Part shown: in pieces, positions 1 through 15,400 of the stretch
How the letters are laid out: every line of letters begins with the position of its first letter
How positions within the stretch are numbered: position 1 is the first letter of the stretch
Assembly: GCF_963678635.1 (NCBI RefSeq)
Contig: NC_087064.1
Span: 81,445,526 to 81,509,525, forward strand
Length of the DNA stretch: 64,000 bases
Direction: 5' to 3'
Source: Symsagittifera roscoffensis
Lineage: Eukaryota > Xenacoelomorpha > Acoela > Convolutidae
Notes under the pieces: model-generated
Told to the model about the DNA's origin: nothing
Seen by the model: only the letters and a program-made list of their open reading frames with translations
The model's database searches: none
Position numbers and translations under genes: made by a program

Positions 1-310
1 TGGGTTTCGTTTTTACACTTGATAACATGGGAGACCCCACGAGTTATGAGAAGGGAGTTGTTTCTTAATCTAATTTTTATGTTTCTAACACCTAATTTAA
101 CCTATCATTAAGTAAGTTTTGAAACTTCACTCCCCTACCTTCATTACCCATACATCGGAGGAAACTTCCGATTAAATCCATTAAAACGAAATTAAAAACT
201 TGTTTTTTTGCGATGATATTTGTGATCAGAACTTTCTGTGCCGCCTTCGCAGCAACTTGTTTATCTTGTTTCAATTGAGAATAATATAAATTATACTGTG
301 ATCTGCTTAC

Positions 311-401
311 TCTGGCTCCTCGGGTATGGACTCTGAGCTGGAGTTGGGCCATACTTGAGACAGGTGGCTGAACTCCTGACTGGGTGCGTGGATTGCGTGA
401 C
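311..401 (-). CDS. MAP4K-type kinase exon 8 (linker), probable
   Basis: This 91-nt segment has a strong acceptor, TTGATTGCAG|GTCACG, and a strong donor, CCAGA|GTAAGC. After a phase 1 join it reads [20 protein letters not shown], then an acidic [11 protein letters not shown]. After a phase 2 join it reads [20 protein letters not shown]. Both are open; the acidic version looks more like the linker after a MAP4K kinase domain. The gene continues beyond position 1. Confidence 0.6.
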
Positions 402-3400
402 CTGCAATCAAATAACATGACAACTCACTTCAATGTCAAATATCTTCTATATTCAGACAGTAAAAAGTACTCTTCTATATCCAGAACAAAAACTTAGACA
501 AATGATAGCCTCTAAGATCTATCGGTTATGCAAAGAGTTCCAAAAAAACTGCATATCAGCCTATATTGAGCAATGGACTTTAAAAAACCTAAGATAAGAT
601 GATCAAACTTGAGACCGAAACAAACTTGAAACAAGGGAAAAACGAGCCTCTCAGAGAAGTTAAGTCACAAATTATGGAAAATTGTGACCTCTCAGCGTAC
701 AAATCATCTGACAACACATAAACTTCAAGTCAACGCATAAACTTCAACATAATCCTGTTTATGATTTGAGAAAGTGTGACAACCTTTTTAATCAGCAATG
801 CATACCCCACCTGCCCGCCCCAAACAAAGAGAAACGCAGCACCCTCTGCAAATTAAAAGAAATATCTCATGAATCCACTAAAATTGTTGCACAGGTTATC
901 ATAAACAAAATTAAATTGACCAAGAAAACACAGCTTTAGGGCCCCACAACATCGAACATCGCCCCATTCAACTCCACCACCTCGGAGAAACATATTTCAA
1001 TCTTCTTACCAACCTTACATCACTATCTCTTAACACCAATCATTCTGCAAAATTAGAAACTTAAGCAAATCTTTACTCTACTTACTGAAATCGGACCATA
1101 TGAATGAAGCAAAAAGCTACCGAAACACAACCCTCTTATCTCCAGTAGCGAAATTGATTGAATAGCCTTGCTGGATCATTTCAATTGCATCCCACAAGCA
1201 GATCACAAGCAAGTTTTGAAAAACACAGCTCAACAAACACTAACTTACACTGCATAGCAACTCTCATAAGAAACGGACTTAATCAACCACAACTTCCACA
1301 CAGGGCACTTTTAGTTGCCGTAGATCCTACTGCAGCTTTTGACGCAGTGGATCACGGTATTTTGATGAATGATCTTAAAACGTAGTCTCTTAAACAACGC
1401 AAAAATATAGATAACGTCACAGCTAAAGTCAGGGCAACTTATTATGAACTTATTATTTTGAACTTAAGAATAAAAAATCAAAATGCGACGAAAGAAAACA
1501 GGTAAATTTTAAGGTGTCTCGTCGCCCATTCTAATCAATCTATTATCAATGCCCTGTCATCAATGCCCCTTCCATCTGTCAAAAACAAAAAAATAGAACA
1601 AAGGCAGATGCCATGGCTATCACCACCCCTGGTCCTAACAACACTGAAATTGAACTAGAGGTACAACCCCTGTCTAAGTATTCTTCAAAATGGGCTTCAA
1701 AAACGCAATTTGAAACAATCCGCAGACAGATCTTCAGTGTCTATTCGAACCAAGAACAACGAAATTTCAAACCAAAGAAAAGTGATTATCAAAAAACAAC
1801 TACCATCCAAAAACCTTAAACTTTAACAATCACCTTTCATAAACCTCTTTACCCTAACTGAACACAAGCCAAAACTGGCTGGAAAAACTCTCAGACATAA
1901 GCTCGGCCTGCAGCAAAGAAACTAAGTATTAGATGAAAGATCAATGCGCATAGTTTTATGAATTAAGCAGCTCCTGTCTGTACACCTTCAGTAAAGGAAT
2001 CTCGTTGGAGACATCTTCAAGGTCGTTAAAACACAGCATTTGAGTTTTAACAGGCTGCAAAAAAAAACAATTGCACACCTTTATTGTAAAAATCAAATGC
2101 TGCCAGCAGAGGAACACATTGAGATGTTTGCGAGCAATTTCTTACTGGTTGCCATCAACAAGAACGACGTGACCACCAAACTATCAAGCAACTATGTGAC
2201 TGACAAAACCACTTCCGAATGGCAAAAAAAATATTTTGATAAAAATTTCAGCATTATATCAGATCAATACAAACAGCTGGGCTTTCAAACCCAAGAAAAA
2301 GCTTTTGAAGAAAACAGCCTTCCGTGAAATAGACAGCATACCTCTTGCTCCACTCCGCCTTCGATATAGCCTTACGTTATTGAATAGCTATCTGTCGAGT
2401 ATGCACAAAAAAGATCCCAAACTGTAACACTAGTTAGCATGACATAAACTACGGCTTTGACGGGTCACATAGGGTTCTTTAGGAGTTTTTCTCGGCTCCA
2501 TGCATTAAGTAAAAACTGACCGCTTGAAACAGGCACGGGAATTATGCTCGATTCTCCGCACCAAAAACTGACCCCAGTTCTGAGTAACTGTTTTGCTCAG
2601 TACTATAAGAGGGGGACCCCTTATGAAAAAAGCGAAAATTTAGCAATGACCTTCAAATTAAGCAATCAACTTATAAACCTCTTTACGCTCACCAAACACA
2701 AGCCAAAAGGAAGATAAAATTACTGAAAAAAACACTCAGACAAGCTGAACGTGACGCGAGGAAACTATGTTCTAGATATTTCAAATTAAGCAGCTACTGT
2801 TTGTACACCTTCAGTGAAAAAAACTCGGAGAGATCTTCAAGCTCGTTAAAACACAGCATTTAAAACACCGGATCTGGCAGCACAAAACAATTCCAATTGC
2901 ACACCTTTATGGTGAAACTCAAATGATGCCAGCCAAGGAACAGAATGAGATGTTTACAAACAATTTCTGAATGGTTGCGATCAACAAGAAAGAAGTGATC
3001 ACCAAACTACCCAGCACAACCCAATCTAGAGAATACAAAACATCACATCCGAACAATGCTAGGGCAACATCAAAAGTTTCTTGATGAAAATGATAGCATT
3101 GCATCAGATCAAAACAAACAGATGGGCTCGCAAACCCCAGAAATAGCTTTGGAAGGAAACAGTCTTCCGTGAAGTTCACGGTGAACTTAGTTCAACTCCG
3201 ACATCGATATAGCACGCAATTAAACAGCTACTCGTCGAGGTTGCACAAAACAATATCCTAAGCTGTAACGCTAGTTCGCATGACATACATCACCTCTTTA
3301 ACTGTCCCATCAAAGCTAACTTCTCTAAGACGACCCGTGGGCAACCACGATGAAGTCACAAGATAACGGGGGACATTAGATTCTTTAAGAGTTGTTCTCG

Positions 3401-6400
3401 GTTCTCCATGCCAAAAACTGTCCCTAGTTTTGAGTAACTGTTTAACTCAGTACTGTCAGCGCGGCGCCCCTTGTTTGCAGCTACAAACAACGCATGAAAA
3501 ATCGATATTCCGAAAAACTGAAGCAAACATAAATTCAGCTACCTTTCCTCCGCAAAAGCAAATTTTGCGAATAATCTTTCAAACCAGATAAAACAGAGAA
3601 ACTTGAGAAAAAAACAACACAAAAATTAGCAGACTAATTTCTGGGAAAAAACTCAATTACAAAATATAGCCAACAGACGGATGGCAAAGAGTTAAAGAAC
3701 CTTTTGACGTTTTTCGAGACATCTACACTTTCGCTTTTCGTTAGTGGAGTTTGACTTCCTTCTGAAGAAGGAAATGAATTGAACTTCAAAAGAAATAAAG
3801 TCAAACAGAGAAAAAATATTTTTAAGCCTGAGCAATTTATAAGAAAATTCCTGAAAAAAACCAAAAAAAAACTTTTATAGCGACTTATATAAGAGTCTGA
3901 ACTTCTTATATCGACTCTCAAAAAATAAAAGTCGCTTTAAAAGAATAACTTTAAAATGAAGCCGAAAATTGAGCAACAAATTGCCTAAAAGGTACGACCC
4001 GACTCAAACTATATACCTATGAAAGTCTCTACGCCATATCTACACTTAAAATCAATAATTGTAAACAAGCGAAGTATGTGGACATAGATTTAATGGGATA
4101 AAACAGTCTAGTATCATGTTGTAATACCCTTGCTATTACAAAAAAAAAATGATAATAAAGACTATCACTTCACAACTTGCCTGAAGTATCAGCCTTGCTC
4201 TTCGATTTAATGACCTTTTCGTCTTCATCGGGCTGGAGCCTCTGCGTCGACGTGTTCAACTCATCACCTTCTGCATCCCCGCCTTGACTATCAGTTGGCT
4301 TCCGTAGAAAAATGCGCATGAGAGACGGACCCAGACCCTCTTTGCGCAGGAAGTCTGATTCCCGGAGCACTTCTTCGGCAGTGGGTCGTTTCGAGGCGTT
4401 CTGGGTTAGGGTCCAGCTGATGAAGTGGTAGAAATCTCCGCTCCAAGTTCGCTGACTGCTCAATTTTGGTGCTTTGAAGCGGCGTCCTTTTAGAACGTTC
4501 AAGTACCTAAGGTTCAATTCAACGTTCTACTAAAAACTGGTTGCTAAGGATACAACTTCAGTCGATTACGTCTTCAATGATTAAAAAAATCATCTGTTGT
4601 TAGAACATCGCATTTCTTGCGTAACCAAGAAATCTTAGTTTATACTTGACTTTTGGCTATTACATCCAATTGGGTCATGGACGAGGTGAGGTGATGAGCG
4701 GATCAAAATTTTGGCCACTCTAGGGCCCAAGAATTGCCGTGTTATCATTTTACTTTTGGGCGGTGAGGGGAGGGATAGCTCATTACGAATTTGAGAAATA
4801 ATTATTACCACTTCAACATAGCCAACAGACAGTTGGAAAAGAGTCATGAACGCAAGGAACAGAAAAAAAAACTGATTTAATTTTTGAAAAGATTCAATTT
4901 TCGATTTCAAAGTTAAATCTTATATGGCCTTAAGCCTCTTTCAAATTTTAGAAATAGTTATGATTCGCTAAAATCAGTTTAATTTGAGAAAACTGGATCA
5001 ATATGTTAATTTTTATTCCGCTGGGATTAAATTAAATTCCACTTTCGAAACGAAGTCGATCACCTTTTTCGTAACCTTAACACTTTTGCTGTTCGATAGT
5101 GAAGTTTGCCTTCCTTTCAACAAGGAAATGAACTGAACTTAAGAATCATGAGCCAGATTCTCCAACAATATGGAAGACGAACATTCAGAATACCAAAACT
5201 GATTACAAACTTTCAGAGTGAAAACAATTACTAGAATTGATGCATTTAAGCCGTAAGTAAAAAAGCGCTATTGCGAGCATTATGAAGGTGCTGCAGATAT
5301 ATTTTTTCTGTTATTTAGACGCAGAGTTTTTACACCAGCCCCGGTAAATTGCGTTCCTCGAGGCAATGGTCACGCAAACAAAAATTCGCAAAAAAAATCT
5401 TAAAGCAAATTCCAGATTGATCCATAGCAGATTGCTTAATTGGTCCAAAAATTTGCCTCTTGCTAAAAAGCACCAAAACTACATGCAATGAGTTGCAAAT
5501 TGGGCTTACTTTAGGCATTCATTTTACCATACTGAAAAAGTTTCCGATTTTAAATTTTGACAATGAAAAAATACCGACTGTTTGGGTTCGTAGTTGTAGT
5601 TAGGAGGTTGTCCATGAGCCAGCTCCAGAGCTACAATGCCCAGAGCCCATATGTCACATTTGTTCGAGTACGTGTAGTTTCTATTGTCGGCTGATGCCAT
5701 CTCCGGGGCCATCCTGAAATAGCAACCAACAATAACAAATGTAGATTTCGTGGATTGGATCGCTTCAATTTGACACAGCGAGGATCATTGGAGCTTCTAT
5801 AGACTGACTATACACAGACTATTAACAGAAAGTAGGATCCAAGTCCTTAAGTATATAAGTAGGTCAAAATGAGGCATATTTGCGGATGAGGAGAGGATAC
5901 TCATCAGCAACTGATGCAGCCTCGTTCAAACAAACTAATCAGATATCGCTGAGTTGCAAAAAGGGTTACAAGAAAAATCAAAAATGATGACGATGATGGT
6001 GAATTTCGGAAAATAGAACAGATGGTCAGTTAAAGTTGTGATAAAACTATTTTCGATGACTCTTACCAATAAGGTGTGCCTATGAGAGTCTTTGTTCTGT
6101 CCAAAGTGGAAGAAGTCTGCACGGACACTCCGAAGTCAGCCAGCTTCACGTCTCCTTTCTGAGTCAGCAGAATGTTCGCACCCTGAAAGTATGGAAAAAT
6201 CAATTAACTTTTCCTAATCAATCAACAGTAGCCGGTTGCTGTGCTAGCAGCTCAGAAGTTTCCGACTATAATTATCTTGGTTAAAACGGTTGCATACAAA
6301 CCAGCCGAAGTATCAACCAGCCGAAAATACGTAAGCGTTTTTATAATAGTTATGTAACAATTATCTAATAGTTACGAAAGTTAAGCAAATTCATTCATAT

Positions 6401-9400
6401 GATGTAACTTTTCGGCTGGCTTATATACTCTCTTAACAGCATTCAAAATCATTTTCCTGTGCTTAAGCTGAAATAGAATGTTTTAAAAATAAAATTGGCC
6501 TTCGGTAATTGAAAAAAAAAATTTAATTGACATTTCGCAAAATTGAAGATGTTTCATTTTACGATTCAACCATATTTTGTAAACAATTTAAAAAAAAAAC
6601 CCGATATAGTACAGTAATTCATTGTGGTATCCGATTTTGGTAACGCAACACATCCTAACTCGATCGGAGCATGCATTAAAACCTCTTTCACAAACTTTGG
6701 TGTTTGCAATGAAACTTAAATGAACACTAGGGACCCCATTTTAGCTAAAGCTGCTTCTGATTAAATAATTAACGTATTTTTATCAGAGTTGGAACCATCT
6801 CCGGGCTTTTTACGGGCTGGGCCTAACTTTCAATAGAGTTCATACCTTTCACACAATACAAGCGTGAAACGCACCTCCGGTGCTTCGAATTTTCAACAAC
6901 TCAAAAAAACTATTCTTTGAGTGTACTCTGACAGCACCCAATTACAGGGTTCGTAATTAAAAATTTATTAATAAATTAAGTTTTTTATTCAAGTTTTTAT
7001 ACAAATTTCAAGCACCATGAAAATTTGTGAAATTTTATATAAGTTCTTCGAAAAATTGAAAATGAACTAAGAAACGTCACATCTGGGGAAACTGAAAATT
7101 GAGCAGTCGCATTTGGACGCAAGATTTGCAACTCCTGAGAGTACTCTTACGGTACCCAACTACAACGTTGGGAAATTCAAATTGAGAAATTCCACATTTA
7201 AGTTTTCTAAAAAAAAGTTTTTTTTTGAAAACCCGAAAAAAATTCTTATCTCGAAAACTATCACAAATTGAGCAGTCTTTTTTGATGGCAATATTCGCAA
7301 TCTTTGAAAGTACACAACCACAGGGTTGGAAATTTCACTTTAACTAATTATTTTGTAATTTGAGTTTTCTGAAAATTTCCAAAAAAAATCACAAAATCGT
7401 CGTATCTCTTGAACAAAAATGATTTGGGCATTCTTAATTGGAAGCCGAATTTGCAATCCCTGAGATTACTCTGACAGCCCCCCAAGTACAGGTTAGGAAT
7501 TTCAAAATTAACTTTTCTGAAAATGTTTAGAAAAATCACAAAAAACGCCACATCTGGAAAACTGCAAGATTTTGAGCATTCCTATTTGGAGGCAAAATTC
7601 GCAACTCCTGAGAGTACCCTGACAGAGCCTCACTACAGTGATGGTAATTTCAAGTTTTGTGAAATTTTTTTTACCTAAGTTTTCTGAAAAATCCTAAAAA
7701 CACGTCATATCTCAAAAACTACAAGAATTTGAGTAGTCATCTCCAGAGGCAAGATTCGCAACCCCCTGAGAGTACCCTCACAGATTCCAATAACATGATT
7801 GAGCTCATCAAAGTTTTGGAATTTTTTAACATTTAAGTTTTTTTGAAAATTTCGGAGAAAATCATAAAAACGTCATATCTGGAAAACTACATTGATTTGA
7901 GCAGCCATAATCAGAAGCAAGATTCGGAATCCCTGAGAGTACCCTCACAATATACAACAACACGATTGAGATCTTCAACGTTTTGGAATTTTTAAAATCA
8001 AAGTTTTTGAAAAAATTTTTCCAAAAAAAATCATAAAAAACATCGTATCTCGAAAACTAGAAGGATTTGAGAAGTGAGAATTGGAGGCAAGATTCGCAAC
8101 CCCTGAGAGTACCCTGACATCACCCAATACAGGGTGAGAAATTCAAAAATTGAGAAATTTTATTAAATTGAATTTTCTATATATTTTTGAAAAATCTCGA
8201 TAATGGCCTATCTCGTAACTAAAAGGATTTGGTTATTCTATATGGAGGCCAGAATCGCAAAACCTGGGAAAACTCTGACAATATCCTACTATTGGGCTGC
8301 TAATTTCAAACGATATAGCTTAAGCGTGAAAAAATTCTTTTGTTAAACATGTAAAAATAATACGTTGAAAACGCTTAAACATGGCGAAATAGTGAAGCCC
8401 GCATTTAAATACATAATAGATGAAAGTTAAAAAATTAGGCGACGGTTAGACAGACATAATCAAATTAATTTAAAAAGCAGGTATACAGACAGACTTAATT
8501 TGGCCTCGAAAAAAATACGGAAAAATTAATGAACTTGCGGAAAACTAATTGAAAAACTGAAAAAATTCTTTCGTTAAACATGAAAAAATTCTTTCGTTAA
8601 ACATGCAAAATTATTATGCTTAAACATGGGAGATAGCTGTCACTCGCATTTAAATATAGTATATAGATATAGATAGATAGATTAAATTTTGATTATTTAA
8701 ATTTCAATTTACTTTTTGTTTGGAAATTATTCTTTTCACTTAAAACGGGATTTACTTTTTGCTTCAAATTTATTCTTTTCACTAAAAACGGACCCGGGCC
8801 TCAAATCCAGGCCCGGTTCCAACTCTGGTTTTTATTCTACGAAGAAAAGGTTCAATAAACTCAAAAGGTAGCATAAGTAGAAAAAAAAACGCTTCAGATT
8901 AAAGTTTAGGCTGTGTAAACATTGAAAAGCGCAAATACTTCCGGCGCTACAAAAAACAGCCATTTCTGCTGAGCTTCTACGCATGTTTTCTTTTTCACCT
9001 AAAGTCAACTCAATTTGATAAATACTTGTTTAAAAATTTAATAAGTTTAATAAGTAATAAGTTTAATAAATTTTTTCCGGATAACTTAAATCAACAGAGT
9101 ATATGGGTTTGCTTACACCGTTTCAAATATTTTCAACCAATAGCTTAGGCGGCATGCTATGTTGATTGAGGCAAGCTGATTGCGTCAAAAAGATATGTTA
9201 CAAAACGCGAAATACCACTTCCACAGACATGCTTATGGGCATTCGGAACATTCAGCGCGCGCTTCGATGTTTTACTATTACGGCTACTACTGAGTTGATT
9301 CATATAAAGGGTAGTAGAAACTTAGACAAGCAAGTTAGACGAAGTAAAAAAAACGGAATTAAGACGATAACTTTTTGGCACAAAACTGATGTTTATAATT

Positions 9401-12400
9401 ATGATTAAGTCACACTAATACAAAAAAAGAAAAAAAAAACATAAACCAGATCAAAGTTAAAATTCTCAATTGATTGTAGAGTATGGAGGGTCTTTTTACT
9501 TATTATACACAAAAAAAAACAATATTTCAACATCTCCAACAGAAATTATTTTCGGCAATCAAAATTCAGCACCATCTCAAAATGTTTTGTTCACAATTTT
9601 ATGTCAATTAATAAAAAAGCCGAACTCGCCGAAAAATAGAATATTTGGTTAACTATTCAAAATACTTTCAAATATGCCGCAGGGTTTTACCCAGCCCAGA
9701 AAAAAAATAGAACACAGCTCCAGGCAAAAATGGCCACCTTCATTGCTCAAAAGGCGGCTTGGTACTACTATGATCGAGTGGTCCCACAAAATAGCAACTA
9801 TGATAGACGGGTCCCGCATGCATTTCGCATGTTATAATTTTGACAACTAATTGGTGCATAAAATATTCATTTCAAAACTCTCGCGAGAAAATTTTCAGAT
9901 TAAAAACTGTAACCTATACATTGTGTATATCATGAAATCTGCTAGCTTCAACTTATTTTACGGTTTAACAACCATAATTGGGTTAACTTATTTGTCATCA
10001 AAACACAATTTTGGCATTTTTTTTTAAGTTTTCACCTTAAAATGGTGAGGGAGCTTTTTACGAAGTAACAAAACATAAAATTTGTATGAAAAAATACTGC
10101 GACATTTTTCTGAATGGCAAAATCATAATGTTAAACGATTTGAGAGCTCTAGGTGTCTAATTCTCAAGGGACCTGGTTATTTTCATGGGACCACCCTATC
10201 ATAGGGGGCAATACAACAGTGCCGAATAAAAAAAATTAGTTCGACAGTGCCGAAAATGAAAACTTTGTTCAACAATGCCGAAATTTCAACTTATTAAGTG
10301 CGGCAATCGAAAATTAAACGGCGATCGTTTGCAATCTTAAGTGACACTTGAAGATTTTGAGCAAGAAAACTTGCAATTAAGACGTCTTGGCGCCAAAATA
10401 ATTGTTTAATTTGCAGTTGCAGACATTTTGGCGCCGAAATTGGAGTAATTTTCTTCGGTAGAATCCCTCATACGCGAAGGACCGAATGCACAAAAATAAA
10501 AATCAGCCAATCAGATTTCAGTTATCTATAATTTGGAAAGAAAGTAAACATTTCCAGGGACTGAACATTGATTTTGGCCAAATATGAAAACGGCAGAAAT
10601 ATGCATAAGTTTCAAATTGTCACTGACCGCCGCCGAATTGGAACAAATTTTACATTTCAAGGTTTTCGTTATGAAAGAAGCAAAAAATAGCTTTTTTCAA
10701 TTCATTTTAATTGAATGGCAATTGCTTCTTTTTAAAAATTGACTCTCGGCTAATTTTTTTTCGGTTTTTTGCTCACGAGTTTTTTCGCTCATTCGGTCCT
10801 TCGCCCATGAGAATATCCCCCATTTTCTTTAATAAGTTGCGTCAGTAATTTTCCGCTTTACAAAATGCGTTTAAATTTTTCCGCCTTTTTCGGCACTGTT
10901 GTACTTCGGCACTGTTGAACGCCCCCTATCATAGCAGTACCTTCGTCTTTGATAGAAATCTGGTAAAAAATAAACGGACCGCATTTGTTTGAACCAAATC
11001 GATCAATGAAATCAATGTTTTGTTCTCTCTATTTATACATTGAAAGTTACAAAGCATAAAATTCAGAAATTTGGGCGGAATAAGTAAAAAAAACCCAGTT
11101 ATAAATCCACATAGTATAAAAAAATTTCGAATGCATAAATTATACAGCTGTGACATGTAGTAAATTGAGTTGAGTTCAGCAAAGCTGTAAACTAAAGGGA
11201 GTGTGGTCTGTATTTAGACAACCTCGTACTCATACCATCAGTAAGCAGGCAATTACCATATTAACCAATCAGAATCGAAATGAGAAAGTAAGTAAACAAC
11301 TTACGAAATAAATAATTATTATTTCTTCCTTGTCTCGATTCTGATTAGTTAACACAGTATTTGTCTAATTACTGACGAGTCTGAATACGTGGTTGTCTAA
11401 ATACTGCTTCGTAACCAAACTAAAGTTATTGTAGTCTGAACAATTTCACATCCAATAACTGTTCAATTTTGTTTAATTTCTAACAAGACTGCTCGTATCA
11501 GGGCGAAACCCTGAATGTTCCGACTGCCATTTAAGTATTATGGAGCAGTAATAACATCAAAAAATTCAATGAATTAAAAAAAAAATTCTAAAATTTTCTA
11601 ATGAAAATCATCCCCCCACACGCCATACAAAGTACAAAAGGATAGATTTCGCTCCTTGTAACAAACCAATTATGGCACATAAGCTTCTTTTAACCAATTG
11701 GGAACAATTTCTAAGGCGGATTAACTCTCCGCTTACGCGTTAATAGCGCGAAACATATCGCGCGTTATTTGTCCCAATTTGGCCAAAATGGCAATCTTTA
11801 AACCCCCGTAACTTTACGAAAAATGATCACAGGTAAAATATCTTTTCAAATTTGAGCTCAGGACAACAATACCTTTCGAATGATATTTAAAAAATCCGTC
11901 AAAAATGGCTAGTTAAAAATTCGAAATTTGTCTGAAGAAAAAAACCCACCCCGAGTACAAATATTCCGTCACTTTCGTATCGAAAGTCGGAACAATAATT
12001 GTAGTTCTGCGAGTCGACTTAACTTCCTTTTGCTCTCAGCCTAAAGGGGCAAGTAAAGTACAATCTTATTTCAAAATAACCTTTTAAGCCCCATTGTATT
12101 GACAACAACTGCCATGAAGGGAGGTGAAGTTATTAAACATCGGTTGAACAAAAGCAGACAAAAAGGCTACACATGAATAGATGGCCCATTTTGAACAGCA
12201 ATTAGCAATAAGCAATTCAATAAGCAATGGGGAAAGGAATCGGAACCCAGGATCTTTTCGCTCACCATCCAACCCCTAAAAGGGCTATTTGAATTTGAGT
12301 CAAATAAACACATCTAATTGCCTTAAGTGAATCGACTCTTCGATTCATGCAGTTAATTACTACTTGTTTAACTAGATGTCAAATTTAGGACTGTGACATA

Positions 12401-15400
12401 ATCGAAGTGCTAAATTAAGTGGTTTTTGAAAAAGTATTAGATTTTGACGATAAAATTATCATCGCCTCAAATATGAAAGCATTGGTATTGCAACTTCATG
12501 CGATGTAATCCGATAATTTTTCTGCTTTTTGTTAAAAATTCAACATTTTGGAGCAGCATCATACTTTTCTAGATCAGTAAATACCTTTTCTTAATCTAAT
12601 ACAGACGCTTTGCCTTGAAACAAGGATTTAGCAACGATGTCTGCGTTTGCATGATTAACAGAGCGGTACCATGTGCTATTCTCGCGGCTACTTTTACATT
12701 CCCAGTCGTACTTTTCCTTCCCTTAATGTCTGTCCTGTATGATAATTAAAGAAATTGAGTCTCAAGATAAGTTTTAACAATAATGCATTGGTATCGTAAT
12801 TTTTCAATTAACTCGTGATGTCACATTAAGACAAAAAGAATCATACACTTTAAGAACGAAAGTGTAGAATGGGAAGGGTGAAGTCAATGAAGATGAAATT
12901 TCAATTAAGCAAGTTTAATCATTGCCGAATCAGCCTGGAATTAAGTTCCATTTCACTAGCTGCTATTCCCAAAACAAACCAAATCAAAACAGACAGACCA
13001 ATCAGAAGGTGATTCGGCTCTGTCTTTTAATATCCCTCCCCCCACCAATCTGTATTTTGGTATTCTCCAAGTTGCCCAGGGTTGAGAAAGTTCAGATTGT
13101 AGTTAATCAGAAAAAAATATACCAAATCCGCTTGGCCCGCAAATCTGTTCAACTCGAAAGTAGTTTTGAAAGCTATTTCAATCATACTTCAACACTCAAA
13201 TTTCAAAGACAGTACAAATCGCCTTACAGCTCTATGAAATTCTAGAATAAATTATCATCGGCACTTTTTTGATAAAAGTAACCCAATTTGATAACTGGAT
13301 CAATAAGTAAAAAATCTATTCTCTGGGAAATCTGAACATCAGATTCCGCTTTCGAAAATGGAAACCGATCACGTTTTTTGTGGCCTTTACACTTTCACTG
13401 TTCGATTTGCCTTTCACTGAACAAAGGAAATGAAAAGATCTCGAAGGTGAATTCTCTAAAAATTAAATATGAGCCTGAAAACAAAGCATCGCGACCTATA
13501 TAAGAGTCAGTTTTTCCGCTAGAGACCCTGGGGGAACTGCAGTGGTAGATGATTACACATGACGAACAACGAAAATTCCTAAAAATCGATCTCTCTAATT
13601 CAATCAAAAGTTCGGAACGAAATCAGTGTAGCTAAAACAACAACATCAAAACAGCTGCGGCGCTTCAAAAAAAGCACCAAGTTTTGACCAAATGATCTGA
13701 AGCACAAGTCAAACATCCTCCTGAGATCAGTATATAATAGTGAATGCCGGGGAAAAATCGCTTCTGTAGCAAGCAAGAAATTGATTTTGTTATAGAAATT
13801 TATGTCATTGCTCACTATGATTCCAAATTGATTAACAGCCGCCATAAGTTTTTTTAATTTTGAATAAAAATTTCAACGAAATCTTGAATCGACGTATAGT
13901 TAACAGACGTTTTGAGAATGAGTCAATAACCAATGAAACTAAAAACAAGAGCTGATTTTTCAACTAAAATTGATAACTAAAATTTATCACCTTTACTTTC
14001 TTCCAATTTCCAAAACCTTGCTTCAATTACACTTGTTTCGGAGAGCCTAATTCTTTTTCCTATCAGCAAAAAAACTGTGAGAAAAAATCAAAAAGAAAAC
14101 ATGAGTCAAACAGCGATAAAATGAATTTGAGCGTGAAGCAAAAACAACACTCGACCTAAATAAGGCCATCATTTCCTTCATTGACTCTTAAACAAAAACT
14201 GCTGTCTACATTTTTGGTTACTGAAATTGACCGTAGCTCAAGACTAACTTCAAACATAATACACTTTTATTCCATAACTATAATTTGTAATTCATATTTA
14301 AAAACTTAATTTATACTTTGACGAAAATAATCTATACTTGAATACTTACACGTAAGTTATACTTTTACCAACTTATACTCATTGTCACGTATACTTTATT
14401 GTCGAGTATTTTTAATTGACAAAACTTCAACATTCGAATTTCAAAGAAAGAGAGTCAATCGCCTTATAGCTCTTTGAAATTCTAGAACATTTGTGATTGG
14501 CACTTTTTTGATAACAGTAACACAATTTGAGAACTGGATCAATAAGTAAAAGTTTTTTTTTCGCGGGGAAATCTGAAAATCAGATTTCGCTTTCGAAAAC
14601 GGAAGTCAACCACTTTTTTCAGGACCTATACACTTTCAATATTCGATAATGGAATTGCCTTTCTTTTAACAAAGGAAATGAGCTTGAAAAGATCTCAAAT
14701 AGAATTCGCGAAAAAGTTAAGTTGAGCCTGAAGACTTCTCCTGAAAACAAAACATCGCGACCTATATAAGAGTCAGTTTTGCCGCAAGAGACCCTGGGGA
14801 AACTGTAGTGATTACCAACGAAAATTCTCACTCTCTCTCTCTATCTCAAACAGAATCAATCTCTCTGATTCAATCAGAAATTCGGAACGAAATTAGTCTG
14901 TCTACAACAACAACAACATCAAAACAGCTGGGGGGCTTCAAAAAAATACGAATTTTGAACAAACCGCAAGTTTATAAGTCTATAATGAATGCTAGGGAAA
15001 ACATCGCTTCTGTAGTATGAAAAAAACTAATATTGTGGCGCATTATTTCATGGCTGACCATGATTCCAAATTGTTTATTAGCCACCATAAATTTTCGAAT
15101 TTTATATATAAGTTTCAACAAAATCTTGAATCGACTCATATTTAACAGACAGTTGGGAATGAGTTCAGAAAAACTAGGAAACTAAAAACAGCAGCTGATT
15201 TTTCAACTAAAATTTAAGGCAAAATAAATAATTTTAAATTTCGAAAAACTTATCACCTTTAACTTCTTTCAATTTATAAAACCTTGCGTCAATTGCACTT
15301 TTATTTTGGAGAGCATAATTATTTTTCCTGTCAGCAAATGACTTTGAAAAAAAAAATTAATGAGTCGAACCGCGATAAATTAAACTTGATCGTGAAACAA

